Assembly (NCBI GenBank): GCA_946630405.1
Contig: CAMOYW010000001.1
Span: forward strand, 1-36,933
Direction of reading: 5' to 3'
DNA length: 36,933 nt
Source: an uncultured Clostridia bacterium
GTDB taxonomy: Bacteria > Bacillota > Clostridia > Lachnospirales > CAG-274
The first letter of the stretch is position 1. Every line of letters begins with the position of its first letter. Under the pieces are notes generated by a model, which worked only from the letters and a program-made list of their open reading frames with translations, had not been told where the DNA came from and did not search any database. The position numbers were made by a program, and so were the translations under genes. This document shows positions 1-8,079 of the stretch, in pieces.

Positions 1-547
1 ACCAAGCGTATGCGATAGCCCCTGAAGATGCTTCGTCAAACTTGCCGTTCTTCGAGCACAACGCACGGAAGGTGTATACATAAACATAATGGGGGGGGGT
101 AGGCTTAAATAACGCATCGTAGCGTGTCTTGCCTTCCAGGAAGGTCAATTTTAAGAACATAGCTACACGATGCCCGTCGCCTATGATAGACAACGCCTTA
201 TTCACAAACTCCGTAGCGTACTTATACGGCGGGTTGGTGATAATATCGTAATCGAGATCCCCGTTACCTTCCTGCTTCAGAAAGTCTACATCGGGTATTC
301 CAAAGCCCCTATCTATCAAGTCGGTAGAGAATACATTGTAACCGGCTTCTTCGAGCTTCTTACTGATGTGTCCTTCGCCACAAGCACATTCCCAAATGTT
401 ATTGGAAAAACTCTCTTTTGATAATAAGTCGTCAACGCATTTAGGATCGGTAGCATAATAGTCGTTTACTTCACGAACTGAATCAGAATGGTTATTAGCT
501 CCGATACAGGCATAGGCACTTTTCAAGCCCCCCGTCCAATCCTTCAT
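1..547 (-). CDS. SAM-dependent DNA methyltransferase, C-terminus cut by window edge
   Basis: Read from an ATG at 547 (GAGGT about 6 bases upstream) the frame stays open to base 1, giving about 182 residues without a stop. A SAM-binding stretch near residue 52 (WECACGEGHISKKLEEAG) is followed by DLIDRG and, near residue 103, by the NPPY catalytic motif of amino-methyltransferases (adenine N6 or cytosine N4). The later FLKLTFLEGK and the final AIAYAW match a family of small phage methyltransferases as I recall it; relatives usually run about 15-20 residues beyond AYAW. It is the last gene of the replication operon, 8 bases after the primase. It probably protects phage DNA from restriction. A run of nine C on the coding strand (91-99) lies inside the frame. 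The family call is firm; the target base is unknown. Confidence 0.82.
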   Translation of the reverse strand, partial: MKDWTGGLKSAYACIGANNHSDSVREVNDYYATDPKCVDDLLSKESFSNNIWECACGEGHISKKLEEAGYNVFSTDLIDRGFGIPDVDFLKQEGNGDLDYDIITNPPYKYATEFVNKALSIIGDGHRVAMFLKLTFLEGKTRYDALFKPTPPHYVYVYTFRALCSKNGKFDEASSGAIAYAW

Positions 548-555
548 GTTATACC

Positions 556-1332
556 TCATACCTTGTACTTCAAAGAACTCTTGATTATCGCTAACACTTC
601 TCCGTCAGGTAACGGCGGTTTACACACCTTCTGATTAAGGCGTAGCATTTCCTTCTTTAGTGCATCACCCTTCAGCCCTCTTACCCGTAATTGAGAACAT
701 ATCGAAAGCAACGATACATTCCTGCAACCCTGGTTTATTTCGGGATAGATAACGCACACCTTGCCGTTGGAAAGCTCGTACTTACACGAATAAATCTTCT
801 GATGCTCCGATACCTTGCTATCTCTTATCGTTTCGGGAAAATACTTCTCCACTACATAATCAATAGCTTCTTGATTTGTTATCAGCATCGAGTGATTTTC
901 GAGAACATTACCCGTGCAAATGAAAAACCGCCCGTTCTTGTAAATCTCACAACCTGCTCCGTTATTCTTGCCGTTAAACGGTAAATCGCCTTTAACGAGA
1001 ATATGGAAACCTCTACCGCTCTTTGATAACTCCGTGTAGGAATTACAAGCTTGTATTACATCTTCTGCGAGATCCGTAAGCAAATAATCTTCGTCAAAAC
1101 CCTTATCTATGTCTATCCCGACAATACCCGAATCGCTAAAAACATAGCCTGCATAGTCGTAGACACCTTCGTTTACCGCTTCAACGGCACTATCGAAGCT
1201 ATCCCAGGTGTTAGGATTAGATGCACTTGCAGCTTTAAGCTCGTAAGCTCGCATCGGTACTTTGCTATCTCTGTTAGCACACACCCAATTAGGCATAGCC
1301 TTCAGCTCGTCAGGTATTGCCGAATAGTTCAT
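556..1332 (-). CDS. Primase-polymerase (AEP/NrS-1-like) with PriCT-type C-terminus
   Basis: 258 residues. The start resembles phage primase-polymerases: IPDELKAMPNWVCAN, then a TWDSFDSAV stretch. The archaeo-eukaryotic primase metal motif appears as GIDIDKG (D74, D76), followed by SGRGFHILVKG with the conserved His near residue 110. The last 60 residues (SICSQLRVRGLKGDAL...PPLPDGEVLAIIKSSLKY) look like a primase C-terminal helical domain. No helicase domain follows, so it is a stand-alone primase, and unwinding may come from the SF2 helicase at 5725-7092. Expected role: priming or DNA synthesis at the phage replication fork. It sits between a small unknown gene and the methyltransferase. Primpol fold: confident; exact activity inferred. 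Confidence 0.75.
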   Translation of the reverse strand: MNYSAIPDELKAMPNWVCANRDSKVPMRAYELKAASASNPNTWDSFDSAVEAVNEGVYDYAGYVFSDSGIVGIDIDKGFDEDYLLTDLAEDVIQACNSYTELSKSGRGFHILVKGDLPFNGKNNGAGCEIYKNGRFFICTGNVLENHSMLITNQEAIDYVVEKYFPETIRDSKVSEHQKIYSCKYELSNGKVCVIYPEINQGCRNVSLLSICSQLRVRGLKGDALKKEMLRLNQKVCKPPLPDGEVLAIIKSSLKYKV

Positions 1333-1335
1333 AGA

Positions 1336-1581
1336 TTACTTACCCTTCTTTGTAAAACCGGAAGCCTTCTTCGGTGTTTCAACCTTGCCTGCAAAGAAGC
1401 TACCGTCGATCTCGATGCCGAATCCCTCAAACTTATCGGAAGCGATAACGGTCTTTGCTGATGCCAAAGCCTTCGCCTTCGCAATAGGCATAGTACCCTT
1501 GCCGAATGAACTTCCTGCGGGATAGATGTACTCTACAAGGTCTTTGTCAGCCTTATACGGTGTGAACTTTACATCTGCCAT
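1336..1581 (-). CDS. Small basic protein in replication operon, unknown function
   Basis: 81 residues, Lys/Ala rich, ending in a positively charged tail (KKASGFTKKGK). I do not recognise a family. GGAG lies about 8 bases before the ATG at 1581, and the gene starts 4 bases after the preceding gene's stop, so it is clearly co-transcribed with the putative DNA-binding protein at 1586-2107 and the primase. Small basic proteins here are often nucleic-acid binding, but nothing in the sequence proves this. No cysteine motif, no membrane segment. Confidence 0.6.
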   Translation of the reverse strand: MADVKFTPYKADKDLVEYIYPAGSSFGKGTMPIAKAKALASAKTVIASDKFEGFGIEIDGSFFAGKVETPKKASGFTKKGK

Positions 1582-1585
1582 ACTC

Positions 1586-2107
1586 TTACTCCTCTCCGTT
1601 CAAAAAACTGTCTATATCAAAGTCCTCGTCATTCTTGACGGGTGCTTCGTTCTGTTCCACTTGTGCAACCTTTGGGGCATGAATAATACCCTTACCGCCG
1701 ATAATACCTCTCGCCTTATCGTTCATAGGTCTATCAAACGCATCTGCTGCATCGTAGTCCTTGATATGAGCGTATGTACGCTCCTTGCCGTCGTTACCCG
1801 TATACTGTTCGTGATATACGGTGCAAGCTACATAGTGTCCTGCAAGGGATTTAGGATCTATTTCTTCTACGGAAGGATCATTAAGAATTGTACGAGCAAT
1901 CCAGGAAAATGCGTTCAACGCAGGCTCGTTCAAGTCGCCATTATCCTTGTAAATCTTATAACGCTCCGAGTGCTTACTACCGTCAGCGTTGATAAAGTGA
2001 ATCTCGATCTTTCCCCACTTCTCGTCGTAGTCTACTCCCGTAACATAAAGGACGGTTTCACCTTCCGGCAATACGGAAAAGCCATTCGATAATTTCAGCA
2101 TACCCAT
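1586..2107 (-). CDS. Probable single-stranded-DNA-binding or replication accessory protein
   Basis: 173 residues. The body is beta-rich (GETVLYVTGVDYDEKWGKIEIHFIN; HYVACTVYHEQYTGNDGKERTYAHIKDY), and the C-terminus is acidic (NDEDFDIDSFLNGEE), the pattern of OB-fold ssDNA-binding proteins, whose acidic tip recruits partner enzymes. It resembles phage proteins of the DUF669 type found beside recombinases, but I cannot confirm the family. The ATG at 2107 is chosen because GGAGG lies 10 bases upstream; a second ATG is at 2101. It lies between the YqaJ exonuclease and the primase, where an SSB would be expected. Confidence 0.5.
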   Translation of the reverse strand: MGMLKLSNGFSVLPEGETVLYVTGVDYDEKWGKIEIHFINADGSKHSERYKIYKDNGDLNEPALNAFSWIARTILNDPSVEEIDPKSLAGHYVACTVYHEQYTGNDGKERTYAHIKDYDAADAFDRPMNDKARGIIGGKGIIHAPKVAQVEQNEAPVKNDEDFDIDSFLNGEE

Positions 2108-2109
2108 TC

Positions 2110-3144
2110 TTATTTTTCCTCCTTGTATTTAAGTGTGTCTATCGGTTTGCCTACCGTTGAATACTTATCTAACAACCCGTCAGCTTCCAAAGCCTTTTCG
2201 TTGTACTTCCTGCGTCCAGGGGTGCGTGTAACATACCACTTACCGTAAACGGCGTGATTATCGCTCTCTGTCAGATTACTTACTAATTTTTCCTTGATTG
2301 CCACCTTCAAAGCATCTAACCTTTTCACATCTGCACCGATCTTTTCTTCGAGTTCCATTTGTGAAACGGATATTTTAAGAATAAGCTCGTCGGCTTCTTT
2401 TGTCAACGCTTCAAGGTCAACATCGTCGGAAATGTAATTAGTCCGTAACTCTTTGATAATGTCCTTATCAGCATCGGTGTAATCCGGTGAGATACCCTTT
2501 AACACCTGCTCATTCCAAAAACGGGTAGCATCTGCAAGCATACCGTCAAAGTCAGGGTAACGCTCATGTACCTTGAATTCCACCGTAACCGTATTCTCTG
2601 CGGAAGGTACGAACTTGTCAGGGTGAGAATAGTCGCTCTCTTTAAGGAACGAGCATACCATAATGACATTCTCCGTACCGAGCAGGTAGGCATATAACGC
2701 CGCCTGAAGTGCGTAGTATTCGGGAACATCATTCTTCCAATCTTCCGCACGCTTTGTGGTCTTGAACTCCAATACAGTTTCGGGCTTCTCGTTATCGTCT
2801 ACGAGAATACTATCCCACATACCGCCGAATATCGGATTGCTCTTGAAGAAGTCGCCGTGTGTCTTATTGAAGAAGTCCTCACCGAATACATCAGTAGGTG
2901 TACGCAGGTTATCCATAACATACATTTCCTTCATATACTCAATCTGCTTCGGCTCGATTGTCTTACCTGCGATAGTGTAAATGGAATCCTCGAACGGTTC
3001 TTCGTAAACCTTCGTCATTTCACACCACACCTTAAAGGGTGTATTCCACCTATTCATTCCGAGCACCGCCCCGAATCTCGTACCCGTCAGCTTCTTTGTA
3101 CGCTTCGGGGGATCTACCTCTATGTGATTATCTACAAACTTCAT
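2110..3144 (-). CDS. YqaJ-family (lambda-exonuclease-like) recombination nuclease
   Basis: 344 residues. The N-terminal half carries the PD-(D/E)XK nuclease core of the YqaJ family: GTRFGAVLGMNRWNTPFKVW, then AGKTIEP (E64), GGMWDSIL (D111), LEFKTTK (E126, K128) and YYALQAALYAYLLG. The C-terminal third is helical and charged. Such enzymes resect double-strand ends 5' to 3' and hand ssDNA to an annealing protein; an ERF-like domain is encoded immediately upstream, overlapping by 4 bases, giving a complete two-component recombination pair. GGAGGT sits 7 bases before the ATG. Confident. Confidence 0.87.
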   Translation of the reverse strand: MKFVDNHIEVDPPKRTKKLTGTRFGAVLGMNRWNTPFKVWCEMTKVYEEPFEDSIYTIAGKTIEPKQIEYMKEMYVMDNLRTPTDVFGEDFFNKTHGDFFKSNPIFGGMWDSILVDDNEKPETVLEFKTTKRAEDWKNDVPEYYALQAALYAYLLGTENVIMVCSFLKESDYSHPDKFVPSAENTVTVEFKVHERYPDFDGMLADATRFWNEQVLKGISPDYTDADKDIIKELRTNYISDDVDLEALTKEADELILKISVSQMELEEKIGADVKRLDALKVAIKEKLVSNLTESDNHAVYGKWYVTRTPGRRKYNEKALEADGLLDKYSTVGKPIDTLKYKEEK

Positions 3145-5711
3145 GCGTCTACCTCCGACGGCATATTAGCCTTCTCCCACTCGTCGTAAGCCTTATTGCA
3201 AAGCTTAATGTACTTCTCGCAACCTGCCTTCGTTATATTAGTTAGGTTAGTAGTTTCCGTACCGATCTTTGCGATAACCTTTCTCAACTTCGTATCTTCG
3301 GTTTTGCCAAGCTTCTTCATAAGCTTCTTCAGCCCGCTAATCTGTAACTCGCTCGCATGCTCGTCAGCACCTACGATTTCTTTTGCCGTTTCTGCCCTCT
3401 CATTTGCCGTTAGAGGGGCTTTCGGTACGGAAACGGTAGTAGATACCTTTTCGTTGTTAGGAACGGTTGTAGGCTCAATCTCGTCGATTACACACAAGTC
3501 TAATGCGAGGTAGTAAAGATACCTACGAAGATAAGTGTGTGATGCACCCAAACTCTGCACCGGATTGATAGCTCTGTTCTCCGTCGGGTAACGCATCGGT
3601 GATGTAAACGATACATTTTCTTCAGGGTTATCCGTGTTGACAATGGTAAGCACCGCCAAATCTTCAGTAAATCTTACTACGCTGATAAGCCCGTACTCGT
3701 TGAACAGTTTAGTAACACGGGGTACGAAGTCCGAAAGCTCGAAGTATTCATACTGAATTGACGAATTCTTACCGCTCTGCTTCACGCTGCCGTCAAGGAT
3801 CTCCGCTCTAACCTTGTTAAGCTTCTGATATACATTCAGCTTCGAGTAGTCAGGGGCTTTCTTGACTTCGGGTGCAGGGGCTTCATTCTTGACCGTAGCC
3901 TTCTTTGTGGGAACGGCCTTCTTTTCTGCTTCCTTAATAGCGTCCATAATGGTTTCCTCCTTCTTAAACGCTTGTATTTTCTTATTTGCCATAGCAATAT
4001 AGAACGATTTATCTACATCACTTATTGCACAATGGTTATCATTGTCGATTACACAATGGTCGGGTATCGACGGTATCTTTATTCTCTGCTCGCCCTTCGT
4101 CTTGTAGAGTGTTCCGCAGGTCATATCACTTGTGGCATAGACACGGTTACACTTCTGTACCTGGATTTCTGCTCCGTCCTTGATATAAACCGCTCCGTCA
4201 AACTTCGAGCTTGCCCTTGCGATAAACTGAAATTTCTTTATGTCGTCGCAAGCGTTGATGTATTCAGCAGGATCTACACCGTGTACTAAATTCTCGACAA
4301 TAGCTTCTGCTACGACTACCGCATCGTTGTTTACCTTGAACTGTCCTACGGTAGATATACCCCTTACGAGATCGCCACCCTTCGTCTTAATGCTTCCGTC
4401 CGGCTCTACCCAAATGTAGTTATTCACATCTTTTTGGTGAAGCTCTTTGATGTTATCGACTTCGAGGGTGAAGCCCGTTCTCTCCTGCCACTCTTTGAGG
4501 ATTGCATCTACGGCTTCCTTCTGCTCCGCATCTATCTCGTACATAACACCGTCGGTATTAAGCTGCACGATAACAAGTCCTGGAATGTCCTTGTAAAGAT
4601 GCTCTGCAAGCTCCAAAAGGTATAATTGTCCGTCCATACATACCGAATGTGCCATGAGGGGATCGTAAAGGTCATTAAACGGTGCTCCTGATGCTCCGTA
4701 TGTCGTATTGACAATCAGCTTCAAAGCATTAGCCGTAGCCTTATCTCCTGCCTTCTTCGCCTTCATACGAGTTTCTAATATGTCCTCGAATATCTTGTAA
4801 GACGGGATATTCCTTGAAAGATGCTTCTTCAATGACATATCGTGAGGGTAAAAGCTTCCCACATCAGCATCAAACAAAAGCCTTCCGTTACCTTCCTTGA
4901 ACTCGTATTGAGGGATAGCGGCATGAATACCGCCCCACGCTACTTTGACCGGACAATCTCCGATAAAGAAGTCATAGCACTTCTCTTTAGGATCGTAGGT
5001 TTCCGCATTGTCGATAGCTTCCTGAAAGAAGTCTACTACACCCTGCGGTATGTACTCGTAAATAACATCGGAAGGGAATGTAAGGCAAAACTCGTCGTTA
5101 TGCTCCGCTCCGTTTGCTTTAAGCATCTTTGCCGTCAACTGTGCGTTAGTCAAAGCGGAAGCATCTAACTTCTCCATACCTGCAAGGTCGCCTACCTTTA
5201 CCTTGTTAGCAAAGTAATCTGTACGCAGGTCGTAGATAGCAAGGGCTGCATCTACATCGTGCCTGCAATACTTGATCGTTTCCTTAATCTGCTTCTTCGT
5301 CAGCTTCTTCGGATAATCGAACGGTATTGAACTCTCTACGATGTTCATATACAGATGCCCTTCAAGCCCCTTCAACGAAGTCGGGTAAGCATCGAGGTAA
5401 ACATCTATGTTATTCAGCTTAAAGCCGCCAGGTGCGAAGTCAGGGTACTTCCAAGCCGGATTACCTGCGATAATCCAATCATTCAACGCCTTCAATTCTT
5501 CAGGTGAGAAGCCCTCGATTACACCACGCATAATCCACTTATCGTAGGAATTAGTGTTGTAGCCGATAAATACATTCTCCTTATCGTCAAACAGTTCCTT
5601 GACCGCATCGTTATCGTTGACTATATCAAGCCACTTACCCGTTGCCTTATTCTTAAAGCACACAAGCCAATCGTGTGCAAAAACTTCAAAATCATAACCC
5701 CAAAGCCTCAT
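3141..5711 (-). CDS. DNA polymerase (family-B-like, 3'-5' exonuclease) fused to ERF-type ssDNA-annealing protein
   Basis: 856 residues with two parts normally encoded separately. Residues 1-588: exonuclease motifs YDFEVF (D7, E9), GYNTNSYD (N52, D57), YCRHD (Y148, D152); polymerase motif A DVGSFYP (D283), motif B KLIVNTTYG (K331, Y338) and motif C NTDG (385-388, where family B usually has DTD). Residues 589-856: an ERF-like domain (FELSDFVPRVTKLFNEYGL ... QSLGASHTYLRRY near 719-731) plus a helical C-terminus. No stop separates them. At the junction a full ribosome binding site (AGGAGG, 3956-3961) stands 8 bases before an in-frame ATG at 3947, so a free ERF protein may also be made from 3141-3947. 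The main start has GGAGG upstream. Confidence 0.83.
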   Translation of the reverse strand: MRLWGYDFEVFAHDWLVCFKNKATGKWLDIVNDNDAVKELFDDKENVFIGYNTNSYDKWIMRGVIEGFSPEELKALNDWIIAGNPAWKYPDFAPGGFKLNNIDVYLDAYPTSLKGLEGHLYMNIVESSIPFDYPKKLTKKQIKETIKYCRHDVDAALAIYDLRTDYFANKVKVGDLAGMEKLDASALTNAQLTAKMLKANGAEHNDEFCLTFPSDVIYEYIPQGVVDFFQEAIDNAETYDPKEKCYDFFIGDCPVKVAWGGIHAAIPQYEFKEGNGRLLFDADVGSFYPHDMSLKKHLSRNIPSYKIFEDILETRMKAKKAGDKATANALKLIVNTTYGASGAPFNDLYDPLMAHSVCMDGQLYLLELAEHLYKDIPGLVIVQLNTDGVMYEIDAEQKEAVDAILKEWQERTGFTLEVDNIKELHQKDVNNYIWVEPDGSIKTKGGDLVRGISTVGQFKVNNDAVVVAEAIVENLVHGVDPAEYINACDDIKKFQFIARASSKFDGAVYIKDGAEIQVQKCNRVYATSDMTCGTLYKTKGEQRIKIPSIPDHCVIDNDNHCAISDVDKSFYIAMANKKIQAFKKEETIMDAIKEAEKKAVPTKKATVKNEAPAPEVKKAPDYSKLNVYQKLNKVRAEILDGSVKQSGKNSSIQYEYFELSDFVPRVTKLFNEYGLISVVRFTEDLAVLTIVNTDNPEENVSFTSPMRYPTENRAINPVQSLGASHTYLRRYLYYLALDLCVIDEIEPTTVPNNEKVSTTVSVPKAPLTANERAETAKEIVGADEHASELQISGLKKLMKKLGKTEDTKLRKVIAKIGTETTNLTNITKAGCEKYIKLCNKAYDEWEKANMPSEVDA
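3956..3961 (-). promoter_or_regulatory. Internal ribosome binding site inside the polymerase-ERF gene
   Basis: AGGAGG within the linker codons, 8 bases before ATG 3945-3947, which begins MDAIKEA, in frame with the long reading frame. Strength and spacing equal those of the real gene starts in this window. It would give a separate 268-residue ERF protein and looks like the relic of an ancestral separate gene. Confidence 0.65.
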
Positions 5712-5724
5712 TGTAATCCTCCAA

Positions 5725-7092
5725 TCATGTATAAATTTCGCAGCCTATCTTCCGATAGATCCTCAATCGCCGTTTGAAGCACTTTTGAGCGTATATAGTG
5801 TTATCCACAAAGTCATAACACCTTGCATCGGTCTTTTCTTCGTGAACTCTCGCTATCCTTCCGATAGCCTGCTCAATCACGGCTGAATCTCGATGTGGTG
5901 TCAGCATATACAACCTGGATAGTCGTGGTATGTCTAATCCCTCTTTTGCGAGATTGTAGGAAGCAAAAAGAATGTTAGCTCTGCCTTCCCTCATATCTTC
6001 GAGTGACGCCTGCCGTACTTCTCGCTTTGTCTTTCCGGTTATCACCCTTGCATCTTCTCTACCTATCATTTTGAATAAGGCTTCCGATTGAGATAACCTA
6101 TCCGTCAGCACTAATGTCGGGTGCGTTTCGTATGCGAGCATACTTGCAGCTATGTTATTTCGATGCACATTTTCAGCAAGGTAAGTGATGTACTTTGTGT
6201 AAACCATAGTGCCGTCAGCATCAAGAAAACAATCGTTGTAGCCTACATTCGTATAGATCGCTTCCACGCTCACGGGCATTACCTGATGCTCTATATCTTC
6301 AAACGGTACTTCGTAGGTTACATTACCCAAAATAGCGAATGTAGCACCTATCATACCGTCTGCACGATGTACCGTAGCGGATAACCCGTACTTGTATGGA
6401 GCTGCAAGGGTGTTTACTACTTTGTAGAACATACCAACCGATGTAGCCGAAGTGCATACACGGTGGCACTCGTCCACGATAACTATGTCGAAGTAGTTTT
6501 TGTAGCGTTCAAGCCCTGCAAAGTTAGCCATAGTCTGTACGGTAGCAAAAGTGATACCGTTGCCTATCTTCACTCTACCTTCGGTGCTCACCGTCAGCAG
6601 GCTCTTATCGAGATACTTCTTCGCCTGCGTATAAGCCTGGTCTACGAGATCCTTCGTATGAGCAAGCCACAAGGCTTTTCTCCCTCGCCTTGCTATCATA
6701 GCAATACCCATTATTGTCTTACCTGAAGCCGGACGGCTCTGTAAGATGCCGTAAGGGTGTCGAAGCATATTTGTTACCGCTTTCTCCTGATACCCTCGAA
6801 GCTCTAATGTGGATTTATAGTCAACCCTGGGCTGAAATTTCAGCCACGAATAACAGTTATCCTTCCGCATGAAGCCTTGAAGTGCGTACATATAACCGAA
6901 CGGTACATATACATAATCGTCGCCTTCTTCACGATACAAGCAAATCTCACGGGGTACATTACCCGTCCACTTACCCATACGCTTACGGTTTACATAATCA
7001 GGGTTAGCAAAAGTCAGATCCCGCTTAATTGCCTTGAGCACTTCAGGTGTCGGATATGAGATTTTGATTTCATTGTCTATTGTAAAGAACAT
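5725..7092 (-). CDS. SF2 DEAD/DEAH-type DNA helicase
   Basis: 455 residues with the full SF2 motif set: ELRGYQEKAV (Q-tip region, about 97-105), Walker A RPASGKT (120-126), Ia WLAHTKDLV, Walker B VDECH (206-210), motif III LSAT (237-240), motif V ASYNLAKEGLDIP and motif VI QAIGRIAR. The arrangement resembles UvsW/RadD-like phage helicases used in replication restart and branch migration. Its ATG overlaps the stop of the resolvase gene by one base, with GGGAG upstream, and the polymerase follows after 13 bases. Helicase assignment is certain; substrate is inferred. Confidence 0.92.
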   Translation of the reverse strand: MFFTIDNEIKISYPTPEVLKAIKRDLTFANPDYVNRKRMGKWTGNVPREICLYREEGDDYVYVPFGYMYALQGFMRKDNCYSWLKFQPRVDYKSTLELRGYQEKAVTNMLRHPYGILQSRPASGKTIMGIAMIARRGRKALWLAHTKDLVDQAYTQAKKYLDKSLLTVSTEGRVKIGNGITFATVQTMANFAGLERYKNYFDIVIVDECHRVCTSATSVGMFYKVVNTLAAPYKYGLSATVHRADGMIGATFAILGNVTYEVPFEDIEHQVMPVSVEAIYTNVGYNDCFLDADGTMVYTKYITYLAENVHRNNIAASMLAYETHPTLVLTDRLSQSEALFKMIGREDARVITGKTKREVRQASLEDMREGRANILFASYNLAKEGLDIPRLSRLYMLTPHRDSAVIEQAIGRIARVHEEKTDARCYDFVDNTIYAQKCFKRRLRIYRKIGCEIYT

Positions 7093-7496
7093 TAGAATAT
7101 CTCCCTAAATGTGAATGAACACTCTTTGATAGCTTCCGAATTCAGACTACGAACATTGTTATCAAGGCAATTACAGATAGTCTTAAACGGTATGAAGTAA
7201 ACTTCTTCTTCGTCCGGTAACTGAAGTGCAAAGAACGCTTCGTGTTGTGTTCTTTCAAGCCACCTGCTCATGGATAAGAACTGATTTTCTTCAACTCTCG
7301 TAAGCGGAAAACGGCCTGATTTGCAATCCTTTGCATCTATGATAAAAGCATCTACGCCTTTAACGGCTATCAGGTCGCACGGCTGCCCCGCCTGATTCTG
7401 CTGAAACAGATGTACCCAATATCCGTTCTCGTAAAACAAGTCCTTCAGCTTGACTTCAAACTCCGTACCTTCATTCTTATTACTGTTCGCTCGCAT
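7092..7496 (-). CDS. Holliday-junction-resolvase-like (Hjc-type) nuclease
   Basis: 134 residues from the ATG at 7496 (MRANSNKNEG), chosen because GGAG lies 6 bases upstream and because an earlier start would overlap the upstream gene by almost 200 bases. The PD-(D/E)XK core is visible: EFEVKLKDLFYENGYWVHLF, QAGQPCDLIAVKG (D41) and FIIDAKDCKSGRF (D54, K56). This is the pattern of archaeal Hjc-type and phage resolvases or VRR-type nucleases. Together with helicase, ERF and YqaJ it forms a recombination set. The first acidic residue is not certain (E12 or E14). Confidence 0.72.
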   Translation of the reverse strand: MRANSNKNEGTEFEVKLKDLFYENGYWVHLFQQNQAGQPCDLIAVKGVDAFIIDAKDCKSGRFPLTRVEENQFLSMSRWLERTQHEAFFALQLPDEEEVYFIPFKTICNCLDNNVRSLNSEAIKECSFTFREIF

Positions 7497-7689
7497 CGTG
7501 ATCTCCGTACTGTATGTAGTGGCTTTTGAATGGATAAGCCCTCTTATTCTGTTCAAACTGTTCTTCCGTAACCCTAAACGGGCAATCCTCATAGCTTGCC
7601 GGAAACGGCTTTGCTTCGGGTTTAAGGCATACGCACTCGTCTTTGTAGCCCTTAAAGTGGCAAGGCTTGTCAAATCTACAAATAAACAT
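7480..7689 (-). CDS. Small cysteine-rich protein, unknown
   Basis: 69 residues from the ATG at 7689, which has AAGGGG about 8 bases upstream (ATG 7695 and GTG 7698 are possible). It contains scattered cysteines (CRFDKPC, DECVC, DCPF), suggesting a metal-binding small domain rather than a classical CxxC pair. It overlaps the next gene by 17 bases in a tightly packed operon. No family recognised. Confidence 0.6.
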   Translation of the reverse strand: MFICRFDKPCHFKGYKDECVCLKPEAKPFPASYEDCPFRVTEEQFEQNKRAYPFKSHYIQYGDHDASEQ

Positions 7690-7694
7690 CTGCA

Positions 7695-7943
7695 TCACCC
7701 CTTCGGAAAGTCCAAATCTTCGTTTGCTTGAGTAGTAACCTCTACCTTTACCGTACCCTTCTCCTGCATCTGCTTAATCAAGGCTTTCTGCTGCTCGATA
7801 GTCCGCTCTCTCGTTTTCAGCTCTTTAACGACAACCCTTGTATACAGATTTCTCGCTATACAGGTGGCTATCAGCATACCCGCCAGGAAGCCGTTAGTGC
7901 ATAGCAGGATTACCATTAAGCTATTCAGTAAAATCATATTCAT
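7695..7943 (-). CDS. Small single-pass membrane protein with coiled-coil tail
   Basis: 82 residues from the ATG at 7943 (a TTG at 7949 and an ATG at 7937 are alternatives; AGGGGG lies 10 bases before 7943). A hydrophobic segment (ILLNSLMVILLCTNGFLAGMLIATCIA) is followed by a charged, coiled-coil-prone stretch (KELKTRERTIEQQKALIKQMQEKG) and a polar tail. Its position in the early region argues against a holin; it might be a membrane anchor for replication or a superinfection factor. Function not determinable. Confidence 0.58.
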   Translation of the reverse strand: MNMILLNSLMVILLCTNGFLAGMLIATCIARNLYTRVVVKELKTRERTIEQQKALIKQMQEKGTVKVEVTTQANEDLDFPKG

Positions 7944-8079
7944 TGTCAACTAACCCCCTATCGTCAAGGCAAGCAAAGCACAACCGCTCGCCATTCATAT
8001 CCCATGTGTCTACCTTCATACCGCAAGCTTCACACGGGCAAGTGGTGAAGTCAGCAGCTTCATTCTTCAGTTTCTTCAT
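7921..8079 (-). CDS. Zinc-ribbon micro-protein
   Basis: 52 residues (starts MKKLKNEAADFTTCPCEAC, ends NEYDFTE). Two cysteine pairs, CPCEAC and CFAC, separated by about 15 residues form a zinc ribbon. It overlaps the upstream gene by 20 bases and the downstream gene by 23, in keeping with the compact operon. Small phage zinc ribbons can bind nucleic acid or host RNA polymerase; nothing here fixes a role. Confidence 0.6.
   Translation of the reverse strand: MKKLKNEAADFTTCPCEACGMKVDTWDMNGERLCFACLDDRGLVDNEYDFTE

Noticed and set aside
7497..7673. Longer start for the resolvase gene
   Set aside because: The extra 59 residues lie in the frame shadow of the cysteine-rich gene and lack a ribosome site.
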